Source of the DNA: an uncultured Lachnospiraceae bacterium | GTDB lineage: Bacteria > Bacillota > Clostridia > Lachnospirales > Lachnospiraceae | Length of the DNA: 64,000 bases | Assembly: GCA_949840805.1 (NCBI GenBank) | Contig: CATKXR010000004.1 | Location: 1 to 64,000, forward strand | Direction: 5' to 3' | In this document: positions 34,537 through 43,962 of the stretch, piece by piece | How the letters are laid out: the number at the start of each line of letters is the position of its first letter | How positions within the stretch are numbered: the stretch's first letter is position 1 | Translations under genes and position numbers: made by a program | The notes under the pieces: generated by a model | What the model was told of the DNA's origin: nothing | Database searches by the model: none | What the model saw: the letters and a program-made list of their open reading frames with translations, nothing else

Positions 34537-35043
34537 ATGAAGAAATATTTAAGAAAAGGTATTACTATTTATGTGGCATTAGTGATGTTTCTGATGTCGG
34601 CAATAACAGTTCATGCAGAAAATAGTAATGCTTCAGCAGGAATGATGGTGAAAGAATACTCTGGTGAAGATTTTTCTAGGGTGGTAGCATCACCTAGAGG
34701 ACAGTTGATATCTTCTGTGCAGCTAGAATTAGTGGATGAAGGTTTTAGAACCGTGAGTATTTATTCAGAAGTATTGTGTCATGAGGAGATGAAAAAAATA
34801 AAAATGTCTGTTACTTTGCAAAAGTCTGCAAGCAAAGGATGGACAGATGTTAACCGTAAGGAATTTACCTGGACGAAAGAAAATCACCCGGATGACTATT
34901 TGTCAATGGCAACTATTTCTTATAGGATTGGTTCATTATCAGCAGGAACATATCGTCTTAAGGGAAGCTATTCCGTTTTTGAGTTAGACGGGAGTTTACA
35001 AGAATTCAGGACTGTAACAACACCAGGACTGGAAATCAAATAA
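34537..35043 (+). CDS. Secreted protein of unknown function
   Basis: The 168-aa precursor has a signal peptide (about 1-28, ending VHA) and a beta-rich mature part (SVQLELVDEGFRTVSIYSEV and similar alternating strands). It loosely resembles small Lachnospiraceae exported proteins of the DUF6147 type. AGGAGG is seven bases before ATG 34537, which is preferred to the frame's earlier start. It is 30 bases after the DUF4367 gene, likely co-transcribed, and equally AT-rich. Confidence 0.65.
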   Translation: MKKYLRKGITIYVALVMFLMSAITVHAENSNASAGMMVKEYSGEDFSRVVASPRGQLISSVQLELVDEGFRTVSIYSEVLCHEEMKKIKMSVTLQKSASKGWTDVNRKEFTWTKENHPDDYLSMATISYRIGSLSAGTYRLKGSYSVFELDGSLQEFRTVTTPGLEIK

Positions 35044-35172
35044 AAAACTGCTTCTCGTTTTGATAACCCATTAAAAAACTGCTAATTATTTTTATGTTTT
35101 CTATATTTGTACAAATTAAATGATTCCATGTCTGTATGATTTTAAATAAAGGTCAGGAACAGCACAGAAAAG

Positions 35173-35215
35173 AGCTTATGGATATACCAGTTTCCGGTTT
35201 ATCCATAAGCTTTTT
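35173..35215 (+). terminator. Intrinsic terminator after the secreted-protein gene
   Basis: AGCTTATGGATA pairs perfectly with TATCCATAAGCT over 12 bp, followed by five T residues. It lies 130 bases after the stop codon. Confidence 0.8.
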
Positions 35216-35246
35216 CACGTTTCACCGAAATTCTACTTCAGTCAGT

Positions 35247-35556
35247 AAGGTAGCCTGTCCGCGTCCCCTATTCCCATGAGGGGCCTCTGCCCCGCCGGTC
35301 CTTAACTCGTGTCTTTTGCGAGTCAAGGAACTGTCCCGAAATAACTTGCCATACTCCTTGTCTTTTTCTTCGAGAGCACTGTTCAAAAATCAGTTACATA
35401 GCCCGCTATGCGCCTGATTTTTGAACAGCACTCTCGAAGAAAAATCCTGCGGACTAATGGTAAGTTATTTCGGGACAGTTTCTTAGTACCGCTGCAGGGG
35501 CAGCAAGAGTGAGAATGTACCCTCATGGGAATAGGGGACGCGGACAGGCGGACCTT
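35247..35556. repeat. ~310-bp nested palindrome (possible MITE-like element)
   Basis: Three nested arm pairs are visible: 30 bp perfect (35253-35282 with 35520-35549), 18 bp perfect (35330-35347 with 35462-35479) and 31 bp with two mismatches (35363-35393 with 35414-35444). CATAG/CTATG at 35398 forms the apex, and ACTCG/CGAGT makes a side hairpin on the left arm. AAGGT/ACCTT extends the outer end. It has no plausible coding frame. The remainder of the 675-bp gap (to 35718) holds the terminator at 35173 and an AT-rich promoter-like stretch. Confidence 0.8.
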
Positions 35557-35718
35557 CTGAGACACCTATAATCAACAATTATCAATCGCAACTTTCAATC
35601 CGATATTTCCACCAATAATCGTTGCCATGTTGTTAAAAATCCGTTATAATAATAACTATAATAAGAGTGTGGCGTTTGGGTAAATAAAAAAACCATTCGG
35701 CAGCAAAGGGGGTTCCTT

Positions 35719-38211
35719 ATGGACAAAGAGTTATACGATTTAATGGATTGGAAGGCGATTGAGGATTTGGTGTACTCAGAGGTAGCCAGACCGCAGAATT
35801 TGCTGGGGCCGCATGTGACGGACGCGGGGCTGCTGATTCAAGCCTTTATTCCGACGGCAGCAGAGATGACGGTGAAGCTGTCAGGCACCGGCAAAACATT
35901 TCCTATGGAAATGCAGGATGAAGCAGGTTTTTTTGCGGTATTGGTGCCGCGCAAGACTGTAACAGACTATACCTTCCTGGTAACTTATAGTGACGGAAGC
36001 CAGCAGGAGCTGCATGACCCCTATGCGTTTGGGAGCCAATACAGTGAGTCAGAGCTGAAAAAGTTTGAGACAGGCATTTATTATGATGTCTACAAAAAGA
36101 TGGGCGCCCATCCCATGGAGATTAACGGAGTGAAGGGCGTGCTGTTTTCTGTTTGGGCGCCGTGCGCCATGCGGGTCAGCGTAGTGGGTGAGTTTAACAG
36201 GTGGGACGGAAGACGCCACCAGATGAAGCTGCTGGGAGATTCCGGTGTGTTTGAGCTGTTCATTCCCGGGCTTGAGTCAGGGACGATCTATAAGTTTGAA
36301 GTGAAGAACCGGAAGGGGGAGCCCATGCTGAAGGCGGACCCTTATGGGAATTATGCGGAGCTCCGTCCCAATACGGCTTCTGTAGTGTGGGATATTGATA
36401 ACTTCAAATGGACAGACGACAGATGGATGAACGCACGGATAAAAGACAGCTCGAAGGCAAAGCCTATGGCGATCTATGAACTCCACTTAGGTTCCTGGAT
36501 TCGCAAGCCGATCTCGGTAGATGAGAATGGCAAGGAGATCATTGGCTCCGAGTTCTATAACTACCGGGAGATTGCGCCGCGTCTGGCAGAGTATGTGAAA
36601 GAGATGGGGTATACTCACGTGGAGCTGATGCCGGTTATGGAACATCCGCTGGATGCATCCTGGGGCTATCAGGTGACAGGGTATTATGCGCCGACCAGCA
36701 GATACGGGACACCGGATGATTTTATGTATTTTATGAATTATCTCCATGAGCAGGAAATTGGTGTGATTTTAGACTGGGTTCCGGCCCATTTCCCACGAGA
36801 TGCCTATGGTATGGCATGTTTTGACGGAAGCTGTGTGTACGAACATCAGGATCCCAGACAAGGTTCCCATCCTCATTGGGGTACTTTGATTTATAATTAC
36901 GGACGGCCTCAGGTAAAGAATTTCCTTATTGCCAATGCTTTGTTCTGGGCAGAGCAGTACCATGCAGACGGGATTCGTATGGATGCGGTGGCGTCTATGC
37001 TGTATTTGGATTATGGAAAGAATGACGGAGAGTGGGTGGCCAATATCTACGGAGGCCATGAGAATCTGGAAGCCGTAGAATTTTTAAAACATCTGAATTC
37101 CGTGTTTAAGGGGCGCAAGAACGGCGCGGTTCTGATTGCCGAGGAGTCCACGGCATGGCCGAAGATTACCGGTGATGTGAAAGATGACGGCTTGGGATTT
37201 GACTATAAGTGGAATATGGGGTGGATGAATGACTTTATCGGCTATATGAAGTATGATCCCTATTTCAGGAACCATCATTACGGAGAGCTGACCTTCAGTA
37301 TGCTGTATGCATATAGTGAAGATTTTGTGCTGGTATTCTCCCATGACGAGGTGGTTCATGGTAAATGTTCCATGTTGTGCAAAATGCCCGGAGACACCTA
37401 TGAGGCCAAAGCCAATAATCTGAGAGCAGCATATGGATTTATGTATGGACATCCTGGAAAGAAGCTTTTGTTTATGGGTCAGGAATTTGCACAAGTCTCC
37501 GAGTGGAATGAAAATGAAGAACTGCCATGGGGTATTTTGGATTATCCGGTACACAAGAATACCCAGGAATATGTAAAAGCTTTGAATCATCTGTACAAAA
37601 CCCAGCCGGCTTTGTACCAAAAGGATTTCCATCCGGACGGTTTTGAGTGGATCAATTGCTCCAGAAGTGAGGATAATATTGTATCTTTCCTGCGCAAGAC
37701 AGATAAGCCGGAGGAAACACTGCTGTTTATCTGCAACTTTGCCCCGGTGGAACATGAGAAATTCCAGGTGGGCGTGCCGTTCTACGGAAAGTTTAAAGAA
37801 ATCTTAAACAGTGACGCCACAGATTTTGGAGGCAGCGGAAAGGGCAATTCCAGGGTGAAGACCTGCAAGCAGGAGGAATGGGATGACAGGGAGAATTCTC
37901 TGGTGATCGATCTTCCGCCTATGTGTACTTTGGTGTTCTCCTGCACACCGATGCCTGCTCCGGCAAAGAAGGTGGAAAAAACCGAGGACGCGGCAAAAAC
38001 CGGGACAGGGAAAGAGGCCGGTATAAAGGCTGTCACAGCAAAGAATGAGCCGGAAACGGGAAAGAAAACAGAGACACAGGAAAAAGCTAAGGCCAAAAAG
38101 GCGGATGCTTCGGAGAAAAAGACAAAAACGAAAAAGGAAGACGGGACAGGGAAAAAGAAAAAAGCGGAAAAAAATGCCAAGAAATCATCTTCTAAAAAAG
38201 ATAAAAAATGA
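35719..38211 (+). CDS. glgB: 1,4-alpha-glucan branching enzyme, long form (830 aa)
   Basis: This second GlgB has two N-terminal CBM48-like modules (about 1-105 and 115-215), the GH13 barrel with Asp in DGIRMDAVAS, Glu in LIAEESTAWP and Asp in FSHDEVVHGK, and a beta-domain ending near 755. A Lys/Glu/Thr/Ala-rich tail of about 75 residues (KKADASEKKTKTKK and similar) is unusual for the family and could bind polyanions or the cell surface, or be disordered. Catalytic motifs are more canonical than in the copy at 17166. GGGGG precedes the ATG. Confidence 0.93.
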   Translation: MDKELYDLMDWKAIEDLVYSEVARPQNLLGPHVTDAGLLIQAFIPTAAEMTVKLSGTGKTFPMEMQDEAGFFAVLVPRKTVTDYTFLVTYSDGSQQELHDPYAFGSQYSESELKKFETGIYYDVYKKMGAHPMEINGVKGVLFSVWAPCAMRVSVVGEFNRWDGRRHQMKLLGDSGVFELFIPGLESGTIYKFEVKNRKGEPMLKADPYGNYAELRPNTASVVWDIDNFKWTDDRWMNARIKDSSKAKPMAIYELHLGSWIRKPISVDENGKEIIGSEFYNYREIAPRLAEYVKEMGYTHVELMPVMEHPLDASWGYQVTGYYAPTSRYGTPDDFMYFMNYLHEQEIGVILDWVPAHFPRDAYGMACFDGSCVYEHQDPRQGSHPHWGTLIYNYGRPQVKNFLIANALFWAEQYHADGIRMDAVASMLYLDYGKNDGEWVANIYGGHENLEAVEFLKHLNSVFKGRKNGAVLIAEESTAWPKITGDVKDDGLGFDYKWNMGWMNDFIGYMKYDPYFRNHHYGELTFSMLYAYSEDFVLVFSHDEVVHGKCSMLCKMPGDTYEAKANNLRAAYGFMYGHPGKKLLFMGQEFAQVSEWNENEELPWGILDYPVHKNTQEYVKALNHLYKTQPALYQKDFHPDGFEWINCSRSEDNIVSFLRKTDKPEETLLFICNFAPVEHEKFQVGVPFYGKFKEILNSDATDFGGSGKGNSRVKTCKQEEWDDRENSLVIDLPPMCTLVFSCTPMPAPAKKVEKTEDAAKTGTGKEAGIKAVTAKNEPETGKKTETQEKAKAKKADASEKKTKTKKEDGTGKKKKAEKNAKKSSSKKDKK

Positions 38212-38257
38212 TAGATGATTTATGGTATCAGACATGTGACCTCAATAACCAAGCTTG

Positions 38258-38290
38258 AACTCATCGGAAGAAATTCCGGTGAGTTTTTTT
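38258..38290 (+). terminator. Intrinsic terminator of the long glgB
   Basis: AACTCATCGG pairs with CCGGTGAGTT (one wobble) over 10 bp around AAGAAATT, followed by seven T residues. Confidence 0.88.
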
Positions 38291-38347
38291 GTGAATTTCA
38301 TTAGTATGTAATATAACACATGAAAAATTTTTTTATATACATAAATA

Positions 38348-39052
38348 TCAATTACTCTTTTCAGATACGGTAAAGAACCGCTGGTATTCTTCGGAAAACA
38401 ATTGGCTGCCCATGCGGCGCATTCCGCCATAAAGGTGGCGTTTCAGGAGCGGTTCAATGGCAGTAAAATCTCTGTTCTCTATAACATCAATTAACTCCTG
38501 ATGTTCTTTCATCACGTCCGGAACATTCCGTCCTCCCACTACGTCCAAACGTATAAAACGGGAATAGTCTGCCTGAGGACGGATCAGATTTTCCCATAAA
38601 AACATCTTATCCGTAGCCTGAAACCAGATTTTGTGCATGGACAGGTCTGTCACTAAAAATTCATTGATATCAAATTCTTCAGGAGCATTTTTGAGCTTAT
38701 CGGCTATTTTTTGCAGGCATTCCTGGGCATAGCGGATGTGGGCGACATCTGCCGGAGTGCAAATGTTGATAAAATCCCTCAAAACCATGCACTCAACTGC
38801 CATGCGTTGGAAAATCCACTGATTGGCAAGTTTTAAACAGATGGAGGTAACGATCGTGCCTTTATGGGGGACGATCTGGACAAAACCGGCCTGCTGCAGT
38901 CTTTGCAGCACGCTCCGGATGGGAGTCCTGGAGATTTGGAAACGTTTGCAGAGCGTGTTTTCGCTTAAGAAATCCCCTGGCTGGATCTTTAATTGGACAA
39001 TTTCATTTTCAAGAATTTTATAAATTTTATCACTGGTCAGGTTAATGTTCAT
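38348..39052 (-). CDS. GntR/FadR-family regulator
   Basis: The 234-aa protein has an N-terminal winged helix (about 5-70: ENTLCKRFQISRTPIRSVLQRLQ, split at SRTPIR) and a C-terminal FCD ligand-binding domain (about 90-220) with metal-site histidines in DLSMHKIW, KEHQEL and KRHL. ATG 39052 with GAGGTG upstream is chosen. It diverges from a TRAP transporter, and TTGTATACAA palindromes lie between, so it most likely senses the transported acid and represses dctPQM and itself. Confidence 0.88.
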   Translation of the reverse strand: MNINLTSDKIYKILENEIVQLKIQPGDFLSENTLCKRFQISRTPIRSVLQRLQQAGFVQIVPHKGTIVTSICLKLANQWIFQRMAVECMVLRDFINICTPADVAHIRYAQECLQKIADKLKNAPEEFDINEFLVTDLSMHKIWFQATDKMFLWENLIRPQADYSRFIRLDVVGGRNVPDVMKEHQELIDVIENRDFTAIEPLLKRHLYGGMRRMGSQLFSEEYQRFFTVSEKSN

Positions 39053-39148
39053 GAAAACACCTCGATTCGTCACGATTGGAGAAATTCTTTTCTTGATTAT
39101 AGAGGGAAATGGGACAACTGTCAAACGGAGGAGAAACAAAAAGGGGAC

Positions 39149-39166
39149 ACACTTGTATACAGGTGT
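39149..39166. promoter_or_regulatory. GntR-type operator 1
   Basis: ACACTTGTATACAGGTGT is an 18-bp near-palindrome with two mismatches, centred on GTATAC. It fits the FadR-subfamily pattern (TNGTNNNACNA) and lies about 100 bases upstream of the regulator start. The rest of the 380-bp gap is AT-rich without a gene. Confidence 0.6.
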
Positions 39167-39349
39167 GACAAAATGATTCTGAAAAATATGTAGATATTTA
39201 CTATGGAGATGGAAAGAAATATAAAAAATAATGGAAAATAGCATAAAAATTACGAGACAATAAAAAATAAAATATACAAAATGCACATGAAATAAAAATT
39301 TTCAACATAAATATAATGAGAAAGTAAGCAATTTTTTTGGGAAACACTA

Positions 39350-39397
39350 TTGCTTTTATCGGGAGAATATGGTAATATCAAAACAAGTTGTATACAA
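39350..39397 (+). promoter_or_regulatory. dctP promoter with GntR operator 2 at the start site
   Basis: TTGCTT (39350-39355), a 17-base spacer and TAATAT (39373-39378) form a fair promoter. The perfect 10-bp palindrome TTGTATACAA (39388-39397) overlaps the expected +1 to +12 region, the classic place for repression. It shares its core with operator 1. Confidence 0.65.
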
Positions 39398-39432
39398 GTA
39401 GTGAGTTATTTTTTTAAGGAGGAACGGGATTT

Positions 39433-40557
39433 ATGAAAAGAAAAATTGCAATGTTATTAACTTTGGCATTGACGGCATCCGGCCTGGCAGCCTGCGGTGG
39501 CGGCAGCCAGCCTGCGGCTCCGGCGACAACTACAGCGGCGGCCGCAGCAAATGACAGTACGGAAGCGGCGGGAGCGGCGGACGCGGGAGCCGGCGCTGAA
39601 GCAGGGGAAGATGCTTTTGCGGATCTTGGCGATTTTACCATGATGGTTGGACATGCACAGCCGGAAGGGAATCCTCGTTATGTGTCCATGGAAAAGTTTG
39701 CTGCAGATGTGGCTGAGAAGACGAATGGCCATGTGACGGTAGAAGTGTTTGGCAACGGACAGCTTGGCACGGAGAAAGAGATGTTGGAGCAGGTTGTGGC
39801 AGGCACAGTCCAGGGCATGAGAGGCGGCCAGTTTGACTTCAGCCCGCGTCTTTTGATGTTTACCCTTCCTTTCCTTGCACAGAACCGTGCACAGGTTACG
39901 GCGCTTTTACAGAGTGATCTGGCAAAAAAGGTTTGTGCAGAGGCAGAGGCAGAGACCGGTACTGTGATCATCAATCTGTGTGATGCCGGCGGCTGGAGAC
40001 AGTTTTCCAACAGCAAGCACGCCATTACCAAGCCGGAGGATCTGCAGGGATTGAAGATGCGTACCAACGGCATGAATACCATTGACAAGACTTTTGTGGC
40101 ATTGGGGGCCACCACTACTACGATTCCTTATTCTGATCTGTACATGGGACTGAAGACCGGCGTTGCAGATGGGCAGGAGAATCCGTGGGTAAACGTGGAA
40201 GGCATGAAGTTCTATGAAGTTCAGCAGTATTTTACTGAGGTGAACTATCAGTTCCATCCGGATCCTTTCTATGTAAATGCTGCCTGGTGGAACGGGCTTC
40301 CCCAGGAGTACCAGGATATTATTTCCGAGTGCGCAACGGAGATGGGTACATATAACGACCAGCTTATTGACGAGAATCAGGAAAAAGCAAAACAGGTCGT
40401 AATTGACGCAGGCTGTGAGGTATACGAGCCCAGTGAAGAAGAACTGAAAGCATTCCAGGATGCGGTTCAGGTTGTTTATGATCAGTGTGTGGAAGAGGGG
40501 ATCATGACGGCAGACGAACTGCAGGAGATGCTGGATATTGTAGCAAATACTAAATAA
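39433..40557 (+). CDS. dctP: TRAP transporter solute-binding lipoprotein DctP
   Basis: This 374-aa lipoprotein has a lipobox LAAC at about residue 21, a low-complexity Ala/Thr linker (about 24-58) and the DctP fold. The signature region KMRTNGMNTID, then ATTTTIPYSDLYMGLKTGVADGQENPWVN, contains the Arg that typically binds the substrate carboxylate. It captures an organic acid outside the membrane for DctQM. GGAGG precedes the ATG. Confidence 0.93.
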   Translation: MKRKIAMLLTLALTASGLAACGGGSQPAAPATTTAAAAANDSTEAAGAADAGAGAEAGEDAFADLGDFTMMVGHAQPEGNPRYVSMEKFAADVAEKTNGHVTVEVFGNGQLGTEKEMLEQVVAGTVQGMRGGQFDFSPRLLMFTLPFLAQNRAQVTALLQSDLAKKVCAEAEAETGTVIINLCDAGGWRQFSNSKHAITKPEDLQGLKMRTNGMNTIDKTFVALGATTTTIPYSDLYMGLKTGVADGQENPWVNVEGMKFYEVQQYFTEVNYQFHPDPFYVNAAWWNGLPQEYQDIISECATEMGTYNDQLIDENQEKAKQVVIDAGCEVYEPSEEELKAFQDAVQVVYDQCVEEGIMTADELQEMLDIVANTK

Positions 40558-40610
40558 TACGAAATAGAAACAGCAGACTGTTTGAAATAACAGAAATTAG
40601 TCAGGATAGG

Positions 40611-40664
40611 AGCTCCTGGAAGCCATGGTACCGGAAGTACCGATGTGTTCCGGGAGCTTTTCTG
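40611..40664 (+). terminator. Attenuator-like hairpin between dctP and dctQ
   Basis: AGCTCCTGGAA pairs with TTCCGGGAGCT (one wobble), with an inner GGTAC/GTACC, followed by TTTTCT. In TRAP operons such a hairpin commonly lets the binding protein be made in excess of the membrane subunits. Confidence 0.65.
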
Positions 40665-40673
40665 ATTAAATAA

Positions 40674-41216
40674 ATGAGGAAGGGGCTGGTTATCATCGAA
40701 AAGTGGAAAAAGATCGGCGATAAGGTATTTCAGGTTTATTTCGGAATCGGTGTGGTTGCCATGGGGCTGCTTGCAGTGCTGGTGATTTTTTCGGTAATTG
40801 CACGTTATTTCTTTTCCCATAGCTGGAAGGAACTGTCAGAATTTAATGTGACATTGTTTGCGTTTACCACATTCTGGGGGATGGGGATCAATGTGCTGAA
40901 GAATGAACATGTGATAATTGATATTCTCTATGACCGGGTTCCTCCTGCACCCAAGAGATGGCTGAGTGTAGTGAATTATCTGATTGTGCTGGTCGTGGAT
41001 CTGGTGTTTACCAAGCAGGGATTCAACTATGTGGGCGTTGCCGGTAAACAGATCAGCCAGGGTATGGAGATCCCTATGAAATATATGTATGGGATCATGC
41101 CGGTGGCAGGTGTGGTCTGTGCAGTATGTATCATTATCAAGATCATTGAATTTATCACAGCGGATATTTCCTTTTTTGAACCTAAAAACAAGGTTTTGAC
41201 CAAAGAAAATCCATAA
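40674..41216 (+). CDS. dctQ: TRAP transporter small permease DctQ
   Basis: This 180-aa protein has four membrane helices (about 18-42, 55-75, 95-115, 135-158) with the family WxRYxF-like and KNEHV motif (MGINVLKNEHVIID). It pairs with DctM. The ATG at 40674 lacks a clear Shine-Dalgarno; an AGGAAGGGG lies just inside the frame, so the true start may be a few codons downstream at a non-standard codon. Confidence 0.9.
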   Translation: MRKGLVIIEKWKKIGDKVFQVYFGIGVVAMGLLAVLVIFSVIARYFFSHSWKELSEFNVTLFAFTTFWGMGINVLKNEHVIIDILYDRVPPAPKRWLSVVNYLIVLVVDLVFTKQGFNYVGVAGKQISQGMEIPMKYMYGIMPVAGVVCAVCIIIKIIEFITADISFFEPKNKVLTKENP

Positions 41217-41242
41217 GCCGAGAAAGGAGCTGAGTATTTGTT

Positions 41243-42532
41243 ATGGCAATGATTATACTTTTAGTGCTGTTGATCTTTTTCGCAGTGCTTGGAGTGCCGC
41301 TGGCATTTGCAATCGGCGCTTCCTGTATTACTTATATCGTCACCAATGCCCCGACATTTTTGTCCATGGTTCCTCAGCGGGTGTGGAATGGTGCGTTCAG
41401 TGAATTGATGATCGCCATGCCGCTTTTTATGCTGGCAGGTGAGCTGATGAATACCGGCGGCATTACCAAAAGAATCATCAATTTCTGCCTGCAGATCTTA
41501 AAGCCGTTTCATGGCGGACTGGGTGAAGTAAATATTGTGGCGTCTATGATTTTTGGCGGTATTTCCGGTTCTTCCGTGGCGGATACCTCTGCTTTGGGGA
41601 GTATTTTGATTCCTGCCATGGAGGATTTAGGATATCCGCCGGATGCTTCTGCAGGCATCACGGTAGCTTCCTCTACTATGGGCATGATTATACCGCCTTC
41701 CACCCCGATGATCGTATATTCCATGATCTCAGGAGCGTCCGTAGGAGCGCTGTTCATGGCGGGGGCAGTGCCGGGGATCTTAATCGGGGTGACTCAGCTT
41801 ATTGTGGTATTTGCTATCAGCCATAAAAAGGGATGGCATCCTGCAAAGACTCCCTTTGTGTTTAAGGAGTTTGCCTCAGCGATCCTGTCCGGCATTCCGG
41901 CTCTGCTGATGCCGGTGTTCATCATCATCTGTGTGTCCTTTGGCGTGTGTACGGCATCGGAGAGCGCCGGCGTGGCGGTATTATACTCTATGCTGGTAGG
42001 ATTTTTTATCTACAGGGAGCTGACCTGGAAGGCCGTGATAGAGGCACTGAAAAAGACCCTGATCTCCTCTTCCTCCATTATGCTGATCATTGGTTTTACT
42101 ACGATTTTCACCTGGGTACTGACTATGCAGAAGGTTCCCCAGATCGTGGCCAATTTCTTTATTGCGCTGAATATGCCCAGTTGGGGGATTGCGCTGGTAT
42201 TCTGCGTGATGATTCTGATGATCGGAACGTTTATTGACGTAAGCCCGGCAATCTTACTGCTGACGCCCATCATGCTTCCGGTGATGCAGAGCTATGGATT
42301 TTCTGCTTTGCAGTTTGGGGCTATGATGATTACGGGTCTGGCCATCGGCCTGGTGACACCGCCGGTAGGAATGTGCCTGAATGCCTGCAATAAGATCAAC
42401 CGAATGCCGATCATTACCATATTCAGGGGAGCGCTGCCGTATTTGATCTGTAATGTTATCGTTCTTATGGCGATCAGCCTCTTTGCGCCGCTGACTACGT
42501 GGCTTCCTCTGGCATTGGGGTATAGTTTGTGA
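41243..42532 (+). CDS. dctM: TRAP transporter large permease DctM
   Basis: This 429-aa protein has about 12 membrane helices and the family motifs AMPLFMLAGELM, GGISGSSVADTSALGS and IPPSTPMIVY. It is the sodium-driven translocation subunit of the TRAP system. AAAGGAG lies upstream of the ATG, and the gene closely follows dctQ. Confidence 0.95.
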   Translation: MAMIILLVLLIFFAVLGVPLAFAIGASCITYIVTNAPTFLSMVPQRVWNGAFSELMIAMPLFMLAGELMNTGGITKRIINFCLQILKPFHGGLGEVNIVASMIFGGISGSSVADTSALGSILIPAMEDLGYPPDASAGITVASSTMGMIIPPSTPMIVYSMISGASVGALFMAGAVPGILIGVTQLIVVFAISHKKGWHPAKTPFVFKEFASAILSGIPALLMPVFIIICVSFGVCTASESAGVAVLYSMLVGFFIYRELTWKAVIEALKKTLISSSSIMLIIGFTTIFTWVLTMQKVPQIVANFFIALNMPSWGIALVFCVMILMIGTFIDVSPAILLLTPIMLPVMQSYGFSALQFGAMMITGLAIGLVTPPVGMCLNACNKINRMPIITIFRGALPYLICNVIVLMAISLFAPLTTWLPLALGYSL

Positions 42533-42705
42533 TCGAATGCAGCCGTTTAAAGGAAATGTCTGCGGTTACGGCCAAGATGTAAGGGTGTAAAGATTTTACG
42601 GGGCTGCTAAAGAGCGGCTCCGCTTTTTGATTAAGAAGGACTGATGTATGGGAAAAGCGTCCGGAGCCAGACGTCAGGAAATTGAGCAAAGGGAGAATGA
42701 AAAAT

Positions 42706-43893
42706 ATGTCAGAGAAGTTATATTATGAGGACAGCCATTTAAGAGAGTTTGCGGCACAGGTTATGGTCTGCCAATGGGACGAAGGAAAAGGATGCTATGG
42801 GATAGTATTGGACCGAACCGCTTTTTTTCCAGAAGGCGGAGGCCAATATGCGGATTCCGGAAAGATTCAGGGGATTGCGGTGGAGGACGTGCAGGAAAAA
42901 GGAGATGAGATAATCCACTACATGAAAACAAAGCTGGAACCGGGGGAAACGGTCTTGGGGCAGATTGATTTTCCGGAACGGTTTTCTAAAATGCAGCAGC
43001 ATACAGGAGAGCATATTGTCTCCGGGCTGGTCCATCGTCACTTTGGTTATGACAATATAGGCTTTCATCTGGGGAAAGAGCTGGTGACTATGGATTTCAA
43101 CGGGTCATTTACAAAGGAACAGATCAGGATGATAGAGCAGGAGGCCAATGAAGCCGTGACGGCTGACCTTGATGTCCGTGTGGATTATCCTTCAAAAGAG
43201 GAATTGGAAAAGCTGGAATATCGAAGCAAAAAGGAACTGTCAGGGAAGGTTCGGATTGTCACGGTGCCGGGATACGATGTGTGCGCCTGCTGCGCGCCTC
43301 ATGTAAAGCGCACCGGGGAGATCGGCATTATCCGTCTGATAGATGCCGCCAGGTATAAGGGTGGAACGCGAGTCACTATGGTTTGCGGGTTCCGGGCATT
43401 GGAGGATTACCATATGAAGGAAGAAAATGTTCTGGAAATTTCCAGGCTTTTGTCCGCAAAGCCTTATGAGACTGCGGAGGCGGTAAAGCGTCTGCAAAGG
43501 GAAATACAGCAGGGGAAAGACAGGCTGTTCAAGATTCAGGAGCGTTATCTGGAACAGAGGCTAAGAGAAGTGACGGATGGCAGGAGACCGGCGGAAAACG
43601 AGGAAAACGGCGGAAATATTCTGCTGTTTGAAGAAGAGCTGGACAAAAATGCAGCGAGACGTTTTGTGGATACGGGGATGCATAAGTGCGATGGGGTCTG
43701 CGGCATTTTCCTGGGAAATGACAGGGAGGGATATCAGTATATTTTAGGAAGCCAGAGAGTGGATTTGCGGGAGTTTTTGAAAGCGTTCCATAAAGAGTTT
43801 TCCGGCAGGGGAGGAGGAAAGCCTCAGATGGTACAGGGGACGGTTTCCGGGAAAAGGGAAAAACTGGAAAAATATTTTTGTCAAAAATACTGA
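42706..43893 (+). CDS. Alanyl-tRNA editing protein, AlaX-L type
   Basis: This 395-aa stand-alone relative of the AlaRS editing domain removes Ser or Gly from mischarged tRNA-Ala. The beta-barrel (FFPEGGGQYADSG) and the zinc site (H in HTGEHIVS, C and H in CACCAPHVKRTGE) are present, followed by a DHHA1-like C-terminal domain (GRGGGKPQMVQG). ATG 42706 is chosen over the frame's TTG 42682, because AGGGAG lies upstream of it at a workable distance. Confidence 0.88.
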   Translation: MSEKLYYEDSHLREFAAQVMVCQWDEGKGCYGIVLDRTAFFPEGGGQYADSGKIQGIAVEDVQEKGDEIIHYMKTKLEPGETVLGQIDFPERFSKMQQHTGEHIVSGLVHRHFGYDNIGFHLGKELVTMDFNGSFTKEQIRMIEQEANEAVTADLDVRVDYPSKEELEKLEYRSKKELSGKVRIVTVPGYDVCACCAPHVKRTGEIGIIRLIDAARYKGGTRVTMVCGFRALEDYHMKEENVLEISRLLSAKPYETAEAVKRLQREIQQGKDRLFKIQERYLEQRLREVTDGRRPAENEENGGNILLFEEELDKNAARRFVDTGMHKCDGVCGIFLGNDREGYQYILGSQRVDLREFLKAFHKEFSGRGGGKPQMVQGTVSGKREKLEKYFCQKY

Positions 43894-43962
43894 TTCTGAG
43901 GTTGTTTTTCTTTGCGGTTTTAGCCTATGCAAACTCTGGCCTTTATGATATAATGCACTATT

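Noticed and set aside
35247-35556. CRISPR array or insertion sequence
   Set aside because: There are no regularly spaced direct repeats and no transposase frame; the structure is a nested palindrome.
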